Below are positions 42,237 through 50,892 of a DNA stretch of 64,000 nucleotides, piece after piece. The stretch lies in NCBI GenBank assembly GCA_963850995.1, contig CAWKNQ010000004.1, positions 124,001 through 188,000 on the forward strand, in the 5' to 3' direction. Numbering within the stretch: the first letter of the stretch is position 1; the number at the start of each line of letters is the position of its first letter. This stretch comes from Gaiellasilicea sp963850995. GTDB taxonomy: Bacteria; Actinomycetota; Thermoleophilia; Gaiellales; Gaiellaceae. The position numbers and the translations under genes were made by a program. A model generated the notes under the pieces. It worked only from the letters and a program-made list of their open reading frames with translations, searched no databases and was not told the DNA's origin.

Positions 42237-43139
42237 TCAGCTACCGGAAACGAGGTGTTTGCGCACCGCAGCGTCGAGCTCGCGCACGGAGACGGTGCCC
42301 TCGAACCGCTCGCGCACCTTCCCGTCCTCGCCGACGAGGAAGATCCACGGCTCGGACGGGAGCTTCCACTCCTTCACCCATTGGTTCTCGCCCTTGGCGG
42401 GGTCGTTGTCCTGGTAGATCTCGACGTTGATGAACCGGATCCCCGACGCGGCGTGCTTTTCGCGGACGTCGCTGACGACGTCGACGGCGGGACCGCAGGT
42501 GCGGCTCGTGCAGTACGCGGGCGTCGCGAACGCGAGGACGAACGGCGCCTTGGCGGCCAGGGCGTCGGCGACCGAGCTGCGGTAGAGCTCACGATCCGGG
42601 GTCTTCGAGGTGGTCAGCTGCTCGATCGTCGCGTTCTCGAGCGTCGGAGTGTCCGAGGCCGGCGCAGGGTCGCCGATCGCAGGTGCGGCCGTCTTCTCCT
42701 TCACGACGACGTTTCCGACGGCCTGGATCTTCGCGCCGCCGACCGGCTCGGCGAGCAACCAGTACGTCCCCGGCTTCTCGAGATCGAGCTCGGCGACGAA
42801 CACCGCCTCGACCTCGGACGGATCGCCGCCGTCGACGCCGATCTGCTCGGAGACGGCCGTCGACTCGGCGAATGGGGGCTGCTTCAGGCCGTTTGCAAGC
42901 CAGATCCGGGCGGTCGGGCGCGTGACCACCTTGCCCTGGCCGTCGACGACGAGAAACGGGAGCCGCACCTTGCCCGGGCCGAAGTCCGCGGCCCCGGGGA
43001 CGATCGCGACGTCCTCACCCGGCGCCCGCCAGAGCGACTCGAGCGTAGGGGCGTCCGGCTCCTCCTGTGCCGAGGAGGAGCCGCCGCAGCCCGCCGTGAT
43101 GAAGCAGGCGGCTAGACAGACGATCGCGGTGCACCGCAC
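42237..43139 (-). CDS. Thioredoxin-fold lipoprotein
   Basis: 300 aa, lipoprotein signal CLAACFITAGCGGSSSA with lipobox ITAGC. An N-terminal beta domain (residues about 30-150, FLVVDGQGKVVTRPTARIWL) is followed by a thioredoxin-like domain: FVLAFATPAYCTSRTCGPAV, where the two Cys are separated by four residues rather than two, and LPSEPWIFLVGEDGKVRERF. It is therefore probably a redox or copper-handling protein related to the SCO/TlpA group, but with an unusual CxxxxC. Downstream (28 bp) of the 33-aa peptide gene in the same direction, so possibly in one operon with the HTH-TPR regulator. Confidence 0.8.
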   Translation of the reverse strand: MRCTAIVCLAACFITAGCGGSSSAQEEPDAPTLESLWRAPGEDVAIVPGAADFGPGKVRLPFLVVDGQGKVVTRPTARIWLANGLKQPPFAESTAVSEQIGVDGGDPSEVEAVFVAELDLEKPGTYWLLAEPVGGAKIQAVGNVVVKEKTAAPAIGDPAPASDTPTLENATIEQLTTSKTPDRELYRSSVADALAAKAPFVLAFATPAYCTSRTCGPAVDVVSDVREKHAASGIRFINVEIYQDNDPAKGENQWVKEWKLPSEPWIFLVGEDGKVRERFEGTVSVRELDAAVRKHLVSGS

Positions 43140-43167
43140 CGAGCGAGTCTAGCCACGGGATCCGGTG

Positions 43168-43269
43168 CTAGCTGCCGTCGGACCAGCCGAAGGCGCTTGC
43201 GAACTGGCCGCCCCACGAGGCGAAGAGGACCGACGCCGACAGAACGATGAACAGCAGGCGTGTCTTCAC
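43168..43269 (-). CDS. 33-aa signal-peptide-like peptide downstream of HTH-TPR regulator
   Basis: GTG start with a near-ideal ribosome site (AAAGGAGGAGGCAC before GTG), beginning 21 bp after the regulator stop. The peptide has a basic start (MKTRLL), a hydrophobic core (FIVLSASVLFAS), a small-residue ASA motif, and the short tail FGWSDGS at the C-terminus. This is the layout of exported pro-peptides of RRNPP systems (Phr, NprX, PapR types), in which the active signal is the C-terminal 5-8 residues. Too short for standard gene calling. Alternative: a small membrane peptide. Existence is well supported by the ribosome site, function is inference. Confidence 0.65.
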   Translation of the reverse strand: MKTRLLFIVLSASVLFASWGGQFASAFGWSDGS

Positions 43270-43290
43270 GTGCCTCCTCCTTTCTCTCGG

Positions 43291-44637
43291 TTAGAACCGC
43301 AGGTCCTGCAGGGCCTCGGCGGCGTTCCGATAGAGCCGCGCTGCCTCCGCGTCCTCGCCCCGTCGCGCGGCGAGATCTCCTAGCGCCACCCACGCAGTGG
43401 CGCGGTGGCTGATCGACGAGAGCTGCTCGAACATCGAGTCTGCGGCGCGGAAGGCCGCCTCGGCCTCGTCCAGGCGGCCGCGCTCGAGGAGCGAGCGGCC
43501 GAGCCAGATGTGGGCCTGGCCGATCTCGCCGAGAAAGTCTTCCCGGCCTTCGAGCAGCCGCAGCGCCTCGCGCGCGTACTCCTCGGCCGCCTCCCACTCC
43601 CCGAGCCGGAGATGGACGGTCGCGAGGCCGTTCACGGCCTGGCCGGCGTCGGCCTTAGAGTCCGCCTCGACGGCGACCGCGAACGACGCCTTCAGCTGCT
43701 CGATCGCCTGCTGCGGGTTCCCGAGCAGAAGGCTGAGGCCGCCGAGGTTGTTCAGCAGCCGGCCGACGGTGCGCTCGTCGTCGAGCTCGTGGAAGAGGAT
43801 CTTCGCCTTCTCGGCGTAGTTGCGCGAGAGCACCCAGTGGCCGGTGCGCTCGGCAACCAGGGACGCCTGGAAGTAGGCGTCGGCCATCTTGCGGCGATCG
43901 TCGACGCCCTGGGCGAGCTCGAGCGCGCGCTCGACGTCGTCGCGCGCCGCCTCGAAGTCGCGCTGGCGGCGGTAACAGCGCGAGCGCCAGTGGTAGATGT
44001 CGGAGCGGAGCCCGTCGCAGGGCATCTCGCTGCGCTCGGCCAGCGTCAGCGCCTCGTTCAGCAACGCGACCGCCGTCGAGATGCTCGAGAGCTTGTAGCG
44101 GCAGACGCCGAGCCGGAAGAGGATCTCGGCGCGGTCGACGTCGGAGAAGATCGGTCCCTCGGCGAGCACTCGGGCGCCGTTCAGGAGCTCGACCGCGGTG
44201 CGGACGTCGCCTTCCTGCATCCGCACCCAGGCCTCGCCGGAGCGAGTGCGCACCTCGAGCTCGACCGAGTTGATGGCCGAGACGGCGTCGGCCACGTCGG
44301 CGTACGCGTCGATCGCCTCCTTGTAGCGGTACGCCTTCGACAGCGCCTCCGCCCGGGCGAGCAGGGCCTCGACGCGGCCGCGCTCGTCGGTCGACACGCC
44401 ACTCGCGAGGTAGGCCGGGTCGACGTTCAGCCGCTCGGCGAGCCACTCCACCGTCTCGGGCGTCGGGCGGGTCTTCCCGCGCTCGATCTGGCTGACGTAC
44501 TCCTTCGAGCAGCGGTCACCTGCGAGCTCGGTCTGCGTCAGGCCGGCGGCGACACGCAGGAGGCGCACGCGGTCGCCGAGCCGTGCGGCGGGCGGCGGGG
44601 TGGCTCTGCGGGTGGCGGTGGCGGGGGTCTCAGCCAT
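43291..44637 (-). CDS. XRE-family HTH regulator with TPR array (RRNPP-like)
   Basis: 448 aa. The N-terminal XRE helix-turn-helix (about 18-80) reads LGDRVRLLRVAAGLTQTELA, KEYVSQIERGKTRPTPETVE. The rest is about nine helical TPR units, such as EALSKAYRYKEAIDAYADVA, AEILFRLGVCRYKLSSISTA, ADAYFQASLVAERTGHWVLS and AWVALGDLAARRGEDAEAAR. HTH plus a long TPR superhelix is the architecture of peptide-responsive RRNPP receptors (NprR, PlcR, PrgX, Rgg). The 33-aa exported-peptide gene follows directly. The divergent upstream region carries paired ACTTGAC repeats that may be its operator. Confidence 0.88.
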   Translation of the reverse strand: MAETPATATRRATPPPAARLGDRVRLLRVAAGLTQTELAGDRCSKEYVSQIERGKTRPTPETVEWLAERLNVDPAYLASGVSTDERGRVEALLARAEALSKAYRYKEAIDAYADVADAVSAINSVELEVRTRSGEAWVRMQEGDVRTAVELLNGARVLAEGPIFSDVDRAEILFRLGVCRYKLSSISTAVALLNEALTLAERSEMPCDGLRSDIYHWRSRCYRRQRDFEAARDDVERALELAQGVDDRRKMADAYFQASLVAERTGHWVLSRNYAEKAKILFHELDDERTVGRLLNNLGGLSLLLGNPQQAIEQLKASFAVAVEADSKADAGQAVNGLATVHLRLGEWEAAEEYAREALRLLEGREDFLGEIGQAHIWLGRSLLERGRLDEAEAAFRAADSMFEQLSSISHRATAWVALGDLAARRGEDAEAARLYRNAAEALQDLRF

Positions 44638-44779
44638 GGAACGATTCTTCGTGCAGGTGGAACGGGACCTCTCGGTGCAGTGAAGCGAGAAGTGGAGTGA
44701 GCCGCATACCCCTTTGCGGTGATCTTTCCCCGCCCGCTCAGCGCCGCGAATTACTGGTGAAGCAGCCTACCACGAAATC

Positions 44780-44799
44780 ACTTGACCGACCTACTTGAC
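44780..44799. promoter_or_regulatory. ACTTGAC direct repeats in the divergent region
   Basis: ACTTGAC occurs at 44780-44786 and 44793-44799, a 13-bp period. The second copy contains the -35 hexamer of the RNA promoter below. The region separates the HTH-TPR gene from the divergent RNA, so a regulator binding here could control both. Confidence 0.4.
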
Positions 44800-44823
44800 T
44801 TTTTCGGACATCGCACCTACAGT
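44795..44823 (+). promoter_or_regulatory. Consensus-like housekeeping promoter
   Basis: TTGACT (44795-44800), exactly 17 nt spacer, TACAGT (44818-44823): five of six -35 and good -10 matches. Predicted transcription start near 44830, directly upstream of the structured RNA and not of any ORF. Confidence 0.65.
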
Positions 44824-44829
44824 TCCGTC

Positions 44830-45007
44830 AACTTGCACCGGCCGACGCCAGGTCCGAGTGCAAGGGCGCGCCACCCTGAAGGCGACGCCGCAAGGCCGTA
44901 AGAGCCGTGGCTGGGCCGCAGAGCCACGTCTTTTCGGAGCGTCGCCCTTCGTGGCAGCTTGCCTCATGGATCGTCCCCGGAGCCGCAGCCGGGGACGATT
45001 CTTTTTT
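44830..45007 (+). ncRNA. Stand-alone structured small RNA, about 178 nt
   Basis: Bounded by the promoter at 44795-44823 and an intrinsic terminator ending at 45007, with no ORF. Hairpin 1: CTTGCAC-CGG pairs CCG-A-GTGCAAG (44832-44864). Hairpin 2 is a long rod: GGCGACGC (44881-44888) with GCGTCGCC (44939-44946), inside it CCG/CGG, AAGA/TCTT and CGTGGCT/AGCCACG. Hairpin 3 is the terminator. I compared it by eye with SRP, tmRNA, 6S, RNase P and common riboswitches and found no convincing match. It may be a trans-acting RNA or an unrecognised 6S-like RNA. Confidence 0.65.
44970..45007 (+). terminator. Intrinsic terminator of the small RNA
   Basis: ATCGTCCCCGG pairs perfectly with CCGGGGACGAT (11 bp) around an 8-nt loop, followed by TCTTTTTT. 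It is the only hairpin with a clear T tract seen in the window. Orientation is plus; the tetR stop on the other strand lies 9 bp beyond. Confidence 0.85.
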
Positions 45008-45015
45008 GGCTTGAC

Positions 45016-45618
45016 TCATGACGCGCCGGTGAGCCAGCGCTGCCGCTGGGTGGCGATCGCCGCGAAGTCGTCCGGGCCGAGCAGCCCGCCGAGCCGGCCG
45101 GCGAAGCCGAAGAGCAACGCTCCGCCGACGAACAGCCACGCCTCGGCGTCCGCGTCGCGGTCGGCCGGGACGCCGCCCTCTGCCTGGGCGCGGCGGACCG
45201 CACCCGCGACGTAGTCGTGCACCTCCCGCAGCTGGCGACGGAGGAAGCTGCGGATCTCTTCATCCTCGCCAGCCTCGTTCAGCGCCTGCATCCAGAGCAT
45301 CGACGGCTTCACTTCGCCCGAGGCGTGAAACGCCAGCGCGGCCTGCCCGAACGCGTTCACGGCTTCGCGGTCGCCGAGCGCCGCGAGCCGCTCGTCGAAG
45401 GCGGCTCGCAGCGACTCCCAGGCGGCGCCGAGACAGGCGAGATAGAGATCCCGCTTCGAGGCGAAGTGGCGATAGAGGATCGGCTCAGAGATCCCGGCCG
45501 CCCGCGCGATCTCGGCCGTCGTGGCACCGCTGTAGCTCGAGCCCGCGAAGACGCGCAGCGCGGCCTCGACGATCGCCTGCCGGCGCTCAGCCGCCGGGAG
45601 GCGTGTGTGCGCGACCAC
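45016..45618 (-). CDS. TetR-family transcriptional regulator
   Basis: 200 aa from GTG 45618, two bases after the pump gene stop. The DNA-binding region is RRQAIVEAALRVFAGSSYSG followed by ATTAEIARAAGISEPILYRHF, which is standard TetR. The C-terminal part is a helical ligand domain. It most likely represses the upstream DHA2 pump and perhaps the divergent acyl-CoA synthetase through the palindrome at 47060-47090. Confidence 0.88.
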   Translation of the reverse strand: MVAHTRLPAAERRQAIVEAALRVFAGSSYSGATTAEIARAAGISEPILYRHFASKRDLYLACLGAAWESLRAAFDERLAALGDREAVNAFGQAALAFHASGEVKPSMLWMQALNEAGEDEEIRSFLRRQLREVHDYVAGAVRRAQAEGGVPADRDADAEAWLFVGGALLFGFAGRLGGLLGPDDFAAIATQRQRWLTGAS

Positions 45619-45620
45619 GT

Positions 45621-47039
45621 TCAAGCCGCCACCTCCATGGGTGCCTCCTCGGGGTGGGCCTCCTGACGGACGAGGGCGAAGGCGACGATCGACCCGACGA
45701 AGGCAATCACTGCGGCGACGACGAGTGCACTCTCGAAGCCGGCCATGAACCCGTCGAGCGGAGGCTTTCCCTTCGCCTGCGCGGCGACGATTGCACCCAT
45801 CAGGGCGATTCCGACCGAGCCGCCGACCTGGCGGGCCGCATTCAGCACGGCCGAACCGACGCCGGACTTGTTTACCGGCACGGCACGTGTCGCCGCGGCT
45901 GCGGTCGGCGTCATCGACATCGACATGCCCAGGCCGCCGATGACGAAGCCCGGCAGGAGGTTCCAGAAATCGGCGTCGGGGCCGAGCTGCGAAAGGTAGA
46001 GGAGCTGCACGCTGAGCAGCACCATCCCGATCGTCATCAGCCAGCGGGAGCCGAACTTGTCGGACGCCTTCCCGGCGATCGGGGCAACGAGGATGATGAT
46101 CAGCGTGAGCGGGAGGAACGCGGCACCGGCCTGGACCGCGGAGTAGCCGAGCACGTTCTGCATGTAGAGCGAGACGAAGAAGAAGACGCCGAACATCGCC
46201 AGCGCGATCAGGAGCATCGCGATGTTCGCGCCCGCGTAGGTACCGCTGCGGAAGAGGGTCAGGTCCAGCATCGGCGCGCGCCGGCGCCGCTCGATCTGGA
46301 GGAACGCAACAAGCGAGATCACCGCGACGGCGAAGGAGCCAACGATCCGGGCGGATGTCCAGCCGTACGTGTTCGCCTCGATCAGTCCGTACGTGAGCGC
46401 GAAGAGGCCGAGGGCGGAGGTCGCGAGCCCCGGCAAGTCGAGGCTCTCGTGCGTCTCGTCCTTCGTCTCCGTGATCAGCAGGAGGCTGGCGGCGATCGCG
46501 ATGACGCCGACAGGGACGTTGACGAAGAAAATCCAGTGCCAGCTCAGATGCTCGGTGAGGAGACCGCCGACGAGCGGCCCGATCGCGAGCGCGAGCGCGG
46601 AGATGCCGGCCCAGATCCCGATCGCCGTCCCCCGCTGCTTGGGCGGGAAGGTGGCGGCGATGATCGAGAGCGTCGCCGGATTCATCAGCGCCGCACCGGC
46701 GCCCTGCACGACACGCGCCGTGATCAGCATGTTCCCGGAGTCCGCGAGCCCGCACCACAGGGACGCGCCCGTGAAGACGACGATCCCGACGACAAAGATG
46801 AGCCTGCGCCCGTACGCGTCGGCGAGCTTGCCGCCGATCAGCATCAGCGCCGCGAAGCTGAGCGCATACCCCGTCACGATCCACTGCAGCTCCGAGAGAT
46901 CCGCGCCCAGGTCCTCCTGGATCGAGGGCAGCGCGACGTTCACGACGGTGTTGTCGAGCATGATCATGAAGAGGCCGAATGCGACGGCGGCGAGCGTCCA
47001 CCACTTGCGACGCTCCTCTGAGAAGATTGCGAGAGCCAT
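45621..47039 (-). CDS. DHA2-family (EmrB/QacA-like, 14-TM) MFS drug exporter
   Basis: 472 aa with about 14 hydrophobic segments. The family motifs are LDNTVVNVALPSIQEDLGAD in helix 1, LMLIGGKLADAYGRRLIFVV (motif A), and GAALMNPATLSIIAATFPPK (motif C region). It exports drugs or lipophilic compounds by proton antiport. Followed by its TetR; divergent from the acyl-CoA synthetase across a perfect palindrome. Confidence 0.92.
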   Translation of the reverse strand: MALAIFSEERRKWWTLAAVAFGLFMIMLDNTVVNVALPSIQEDLGADLSELQWIVTGYALSFAALMLIGGKLADAYGRRLIFVVGIVVFTGASLWCGLADSGNMLITARVVQGAGAALMNPATLSIIAATFPPKQRGTAIGIWAGISALALAIGPLVGGLLTEHLSWHWIFFVNVPVGVIAIAASLLLITETKDETHESLDLPGLATSALGLFALTYGLIEANTYGWTSARIVGSFAVAVISLVAFLQIERRRRAPMLDLTLFRSGTYAGANIAMLLIALAMFGVFFFVSLYMQNVLGYSAVQAGAAFLPLTLIIILVAPIAGKASDKFGSRWLMTIGMVLLSVQLLYLSQLGPDADFWNLLPGFVIGGLGMSMSMTPTAAAATRAVPVNKSGVGSAVLNAARQVGGSVGIALMGAIVAAQAKGKPPLDGFMAGFESALVVAAVIAFVGSIVAFALVRQEAHPEEAPMEVAA

Positions 47040-47059
47040 GAAGCATCCCTTCGAAGATC

Positions 47060-47090
47060 GTTAGCGTCCACTAGGTTAGTGGACGCTAAC
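47060..47090. promoter_or_regulatory. Perfect 14-bp-arm palindrome, TetR operator candidate
   Basis: GTTAGCGTCCACTA, GGT spacer, TAGTGGACGCTAAC: every position of the 14-bp arms pairs. It fills the space between the pump ATG (47039) and the acyl-CoA synthetase GTG (47091), so bound repressor would block both divergent promoters. Confidence 0.85.
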
Positions 47091-48969
47091 GTGAAGCGCA
47101 AATGGGCCTGGGCGCCAACCCCGGAGCAACTCGAGGCCGCGAACGTGACCCGGCTCGCCCGTGCGCTCGGCTGCGAGCGACTATGCGGCGCTCCACCGCG
47201 TCTCGGTCGACGAGCCGGAGCGGTTCTGGCGCGCGGTCGCCGCCGACCTCGAGCTCGAGCTCGCCCGCCCGTGGGAGCGAGTGCTCGACGACTCGCGCGG
47301 AATCGAGTGGACGACCTGGTTCGAGGGAGCGCGGCTGAACATGGCGACCGCTTGCGTGCACGCATGGGCGGAGCGGACGCCGGACGCGGCCGCCGCCGTC
47401 TTCCGGGGCGAGGACGGCGCCCGACGCGAGTGGACCTTCGTCGAGCTCTCACGCGAGGTCGTGCGCGTCGCCGAGGCCCTGCAGGCGATGGGCGTCGCCG
47501 CCGGCGACCGCGTCGCGATCTACATGCCGATGTCGCCGGAGGTAGCCATCGCCTCCCACGCCTGCGCGCACCTCGGCGCGGTTCAGGTGCCGATCTTCTC
47601 CGGCTTCGCCGCGCCGGCGATCGTGCAGCGGCTGCACGACTCCGACGCCAAGGTGGTGATCGCGGCCGACTACTCGCTCCGGCGCGGCGCGCGCGTACCG
47701 ATGCGCGAGACCGTCGAGGAGGCGGTGCGGGAGTCGCCCTCGGTCGAGCACGTGCTGCTCTGGCGGCGGGAGGAGCTGACGTGGGACGCCGAGCTCGGCC
47801 CGGGCGGGCTGGAGCCGCTCGAAGTCGACGCGGAGCACCCGTACCTGCTCGCCTACACCTCCGGCACCACCGGCCGCCCGAAGGGCGCACTGCACGTGCA
47901 CGGGGGTTTCCTGCTCTCGATCGCGCGCGAGGCCGCGTACCAGTCCGACATCCACGCAGGCGACCGCGTCCTCTTCGCCACCGACATGGGCTGGATCATG
48001 GGCCCGTGGACGGTCGTCGGAGCAGGTGCGCTCGGCGCCTGCGTCGTCTACATGGAGGGGGCGCCCGACCAGCCGCACGATCGCCTCTGGCGGCTCGTCG
48101 AAGAGGAGCGGGTGACGATGCTGGGTCTCTCGCCCACGCTCGTCCGCGCGCTGATCCCGACCGGCGCGCCCGAGGCCGACCTCTCGTCGCTGCGAGCGGT
48201 GACCACAACGGGCGAGCCGTGGAATGCAGGCCCATATGACTGGCTGAACGAGCACGTCGCCGGAGACGGCCGAATCCCGATCGTCAACATCTCCGGCGGC
48301 ACCGAAGTCGGCGCCTGCTTCCTCTCCGTGACGCCGATGGCCCCCGCGAAGCCGGTCTCGCTCGGCTTTCCGGCACTCGGCGCGGCGATCGACGTCTATT
48401 CGCCGGACGGGACGGCGCTGCGCGGGGAGGTCGGCGAGCTCGTCTGCACGAAGGCATGGCCGGGGATGACGCGCGGCATCTGGGGCGACGACGCGCGCTA
48501 CCTCGAGACGTACTGGCGCCGCTTCCCGGGCGTCTGGACGCACGGCGACTGGGCCTCGATCGACGAGGACGGCTACTGGTTCCTGCACGGCCGCTCCGAC
48601 GACACGCTCAACATCGCAGGCAAGCGGATCGGGCCCGCCGAGCTCGAGTCGGCGGCGCTGGAGCACCCGTCGGTTGCGGAAGCCGCGGCGATCGGCGTGC
48701 CCCACGACGTCAAGGGCGAGACAGCGTGGATCTACTGCGCCCTCAAGCCTGGCGCCGAGGCGGACGCGGATGCCATCAGGGCGACCGTCGCGGCCTCGCT
48801 CGGCAAGGCGTTCGCCCCGGAGCGGGTGCTCTTCGTCTCCGCGCTGCCGAAAACGCGGTCGGCGAAGATCGTCCGCCGCGCCGTGCGCGCAAAAGCGCTC
48901 GGCGAGGATCCCGGCGACCTTTCGACGCTCGAAAACCCCGACGTACTGGAGGAGATCGCGCATGTCTAG
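47091..48969 (+). CDS. Acyl-CoA/acetyl-CoA synthetase (AMP-forming; frameshifted near start)
   Basis: About 625 aa. Starts GTG 47091 (MKRKWAWAPTPEQLEAANVT), directly after the operator, so leaderless. A one-base frame change near 47171 leads to DYAALHRVSVDEPERFWRAV. Adenylation motifs: A3 LAYTSGTTGRPKGALHVHGG, A5 NISGGTEVGACFLS, A7 WTHGDWASIDEDGYWFLHGR, A8 SDDTLNIAGKRIGPAELE, and the A10 Lys region PKTRSAKIVRRAV. It resembles acetyl/propionyl-CoA synthetases. The stop overlaps the SDR start by 8 bp. Confidence 0.87.
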
Positions 48970-49699
48970 AGCACTCGTCACCGGCGGTGGGCGCGGGATC
49001 GGCGCCGACATCGCGCGTGAGCTCGCCGGAGCCGGCTGGCACGTGACTGTCACCGGACGGACGGCCGGCCAGGTCGAGGAGGTCGCCGCGGAGATCGGCG
49101 GCACGGCGGTCACGGGTGACGTCTCGAAGCGAGAGGACGTCGAGCGGATGATCACGGCGGCGGAGCCGTTCGACCTACTCGTTGCCAACGCAGGCATCTC
49201 GACATGGGAGGACTCCTGGGAGACCGACCCCGACGAGTGGTGGCACGTGCTCGAGGTGAACGTGCTTGGCGTCTACCTCACCTGCCGGCTCTCGTTGCCG
49301 GGAATGATCGAGCGCGGCGGCGGACGGATCGTGATCACCGGCAGCGGCTCCGCGTACCTCCCCGGCTCGACGTCGGGCGCCTACAGCGCGAGCAAGGCAG
49401 CGGTGTGCCGCTTCGGTGAGGTGCTCGCGGCCCAGGTCGAGCCGCGCGGCATCAAGGTCTTCGTGATCAGCCCCGGGCTCGTGAAGAGCGAGATGACGAA
49501 GCAGTTTCCCGACGATCTGCCCTGGACGCCGCCCGAGCTGGCGCCGCAGCTCGTGCGTGAGCTGGCGTCCGGCCGCTTCGACGCGCTCGCGGGCCGCTAC
49601 CTCCACGCCGAGCACGACCCGCCGGACGAGCTCGAGCGGCGGATCGCCGCGATCCTCGAGGAGGATCTGAACGCGATCCGGCTGCGCCGCGAAGCCTAG
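48962..49699 (+). CDS. Short-chain dehydrogenase/reductase
   Basis: 245 aa from ATG 48962. NAD(P) motif ALVTGGGRGIGADIARELAG, DVSKREDVERMI, NAGISTWEDSW, catalytic Ser in VITGSGSAYLPGSTSG and Tyr-Lys in AYSASKAAVCRFGEVLAAQV, PGLVKSEMT. Likely co-transcribed with the synthetase, so oxidation or reduction of a related acyl intermediate is plausible. Its stop shares a base with the GTG of the next gene. Confidence 0.9.
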   Translation: MSRALVTGGGRGIGADIARELAGAGWHVTVTGRTAGQVEEVAAEIGGTAVTGDVSKREDVERMITAAEPFDLLVANAGISTWEDSWETDPDEWWHVLEVNVLGVYLTCRLSLPGMIERGGGRIVITGSGSAYLPGSTSGAYSASKAAVCRFGEVLAAQVEPRGIKVFVISPGLVKSEMTKQFPDDLPWTPPELAPQLVRELASGRFDALAGRYLHAEHDPPDELERRIAAILEEDLNAIRLRREA

Positions 49700-50892
49700 T
49701 GCTCTACCGGCCGGAAGACTTCGAGCCGGTCACGCGAAGAGTGGGACGAGGAGCAGGGTGCGCGCAGGCGATCGGGCGGATCGTCGCGGACGCGGACGCG
49801 GCGTACCGGCGCCAGCCGCTGTGGCCGCCGCCGGCGGACTCGCCAGTCGCGCCTGGCACGGCCCGAGCCGCTCGCTCTACGTGCGGGCGCACCCGGGGTC
49901 GCGTGGGCGCTGGATGCAGCTGGCGCGGCGCGACCACGCGGAGACGACGCCTCGACCCAGCCGCGGTCGCGCTCGAGGCACGGTCGAGGCGTGGCGCGAC
50001 GAGCCGGTCGTCTTGCCCGAGCATCGAGCTGACCTGCCGACAGCGCGAGTCGTCCCTCCTCGCCGGCGAGGCGGGAGTCCTGCTCGTCGCCTGGATGCTG
50101 ACGCGGACGGCCCGAGCTCGCCGACGACCTCCACAAGCGCGTGCGCGCGAACATGGACAGCCGACGAGATCGACGAGCTGATGTGGGGCACGGCGGGCAC
50201 GCTGCGTCGCCGCCCGACGTGCTCCGCGCACGGCACGGGCGACGAGCGCTGGCGGCGCGCCTGCGACGAAAGCGCCGAGGCGCTGCTGGCGCGGCGGGAC
50301 GCGGAAGGGTTGTGGACACAGCGGCGCTTCAAGGAGACGCGATCTCTGGGGCCGGTGCACGGCTTCGTCGGCAACGTGCACGCGCTCCTGGCGGCTTTGG
50401 ACGGCGAGCGCGCGGAGCGGCTTGGCCGAGAGACGAACGACACGCTCACCCGCTTCGCCGTCCGCGAGGGTGGACTCTGCAACTGGCCGCCTGCACGCCG
50501 AGGACAGCCTCGGAGCACCGCCGCACGGGCGAGATCAGAGTGCAGTGGTGCCACGGCGCGCCAGGAATCGTCTCGACGGCCGCGCCAGTACCTCGACGAG
50601 GAGCTGCTGCTCGCGGGCGCGGAGCTGACCTGGCAGGCCGGGCGCCCACAAGGAGCGGAAGGGCGCCGGGATCTGCCACGGGACGGCGGGCAACGGTTAC
50701 GCCCTCCTGGCGGCGTTCGAGCGCACCGGCGACGAGCTGTGGCTCGAGCGCGCCCGCCGCTTCGCCGTCCACGCGCTCGCCCAGGCGGAGCGGGAGCCGC
50801 CCGTGTACTCGCTCTGGCTCGGCGCGATCGGCGCCGCCGTGTTCGCGTCGGACTGCCTCGACGCCCGGTGCCGCTACCCGTTCTTCGGCTGA
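49699..50892 (+). pseudogene. LanC-like (lanthionine synthetase C family) gene, multiply frameshifted
   Basis: Starts GTG 49699 (MLYRPEDFEPVTRRVGR). Sense pieces in several frames add up to a LanC-like alpha-toroid of about 400 aa: AIGRIVADADAAYR, then WRRACDESAEALLARRDAEG, LGPVHGFVGNVHALLAALDG, VREGGLCNWPPA, VQWCHGAPGIVSTAAP and AGICHGTAGNGYALLAAFER, ending RCRYPFFG. The two CHG motifs hold the zinc ligands of the family. At least five frame changes are needed, more than in nearly any neighbour. No lanthipeptide precursor or LanB/LanM was seen nearby; many LanC-like proteins have other roles. Confidence 0.65.

Noticed and set aside
44830..45007. Identification of the small RNA as SRP RNA, 6S RNA, tmRNA or a c-di-GMP riboswitch
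   Set aside because: AGGTCCG resembles the SRP core but the GGAA tetraloop context is missing; no tmRNA tag frame; the c-di-GMP core sequence does not fit; no gene lies downstream in the same direction to be regulated in cis.
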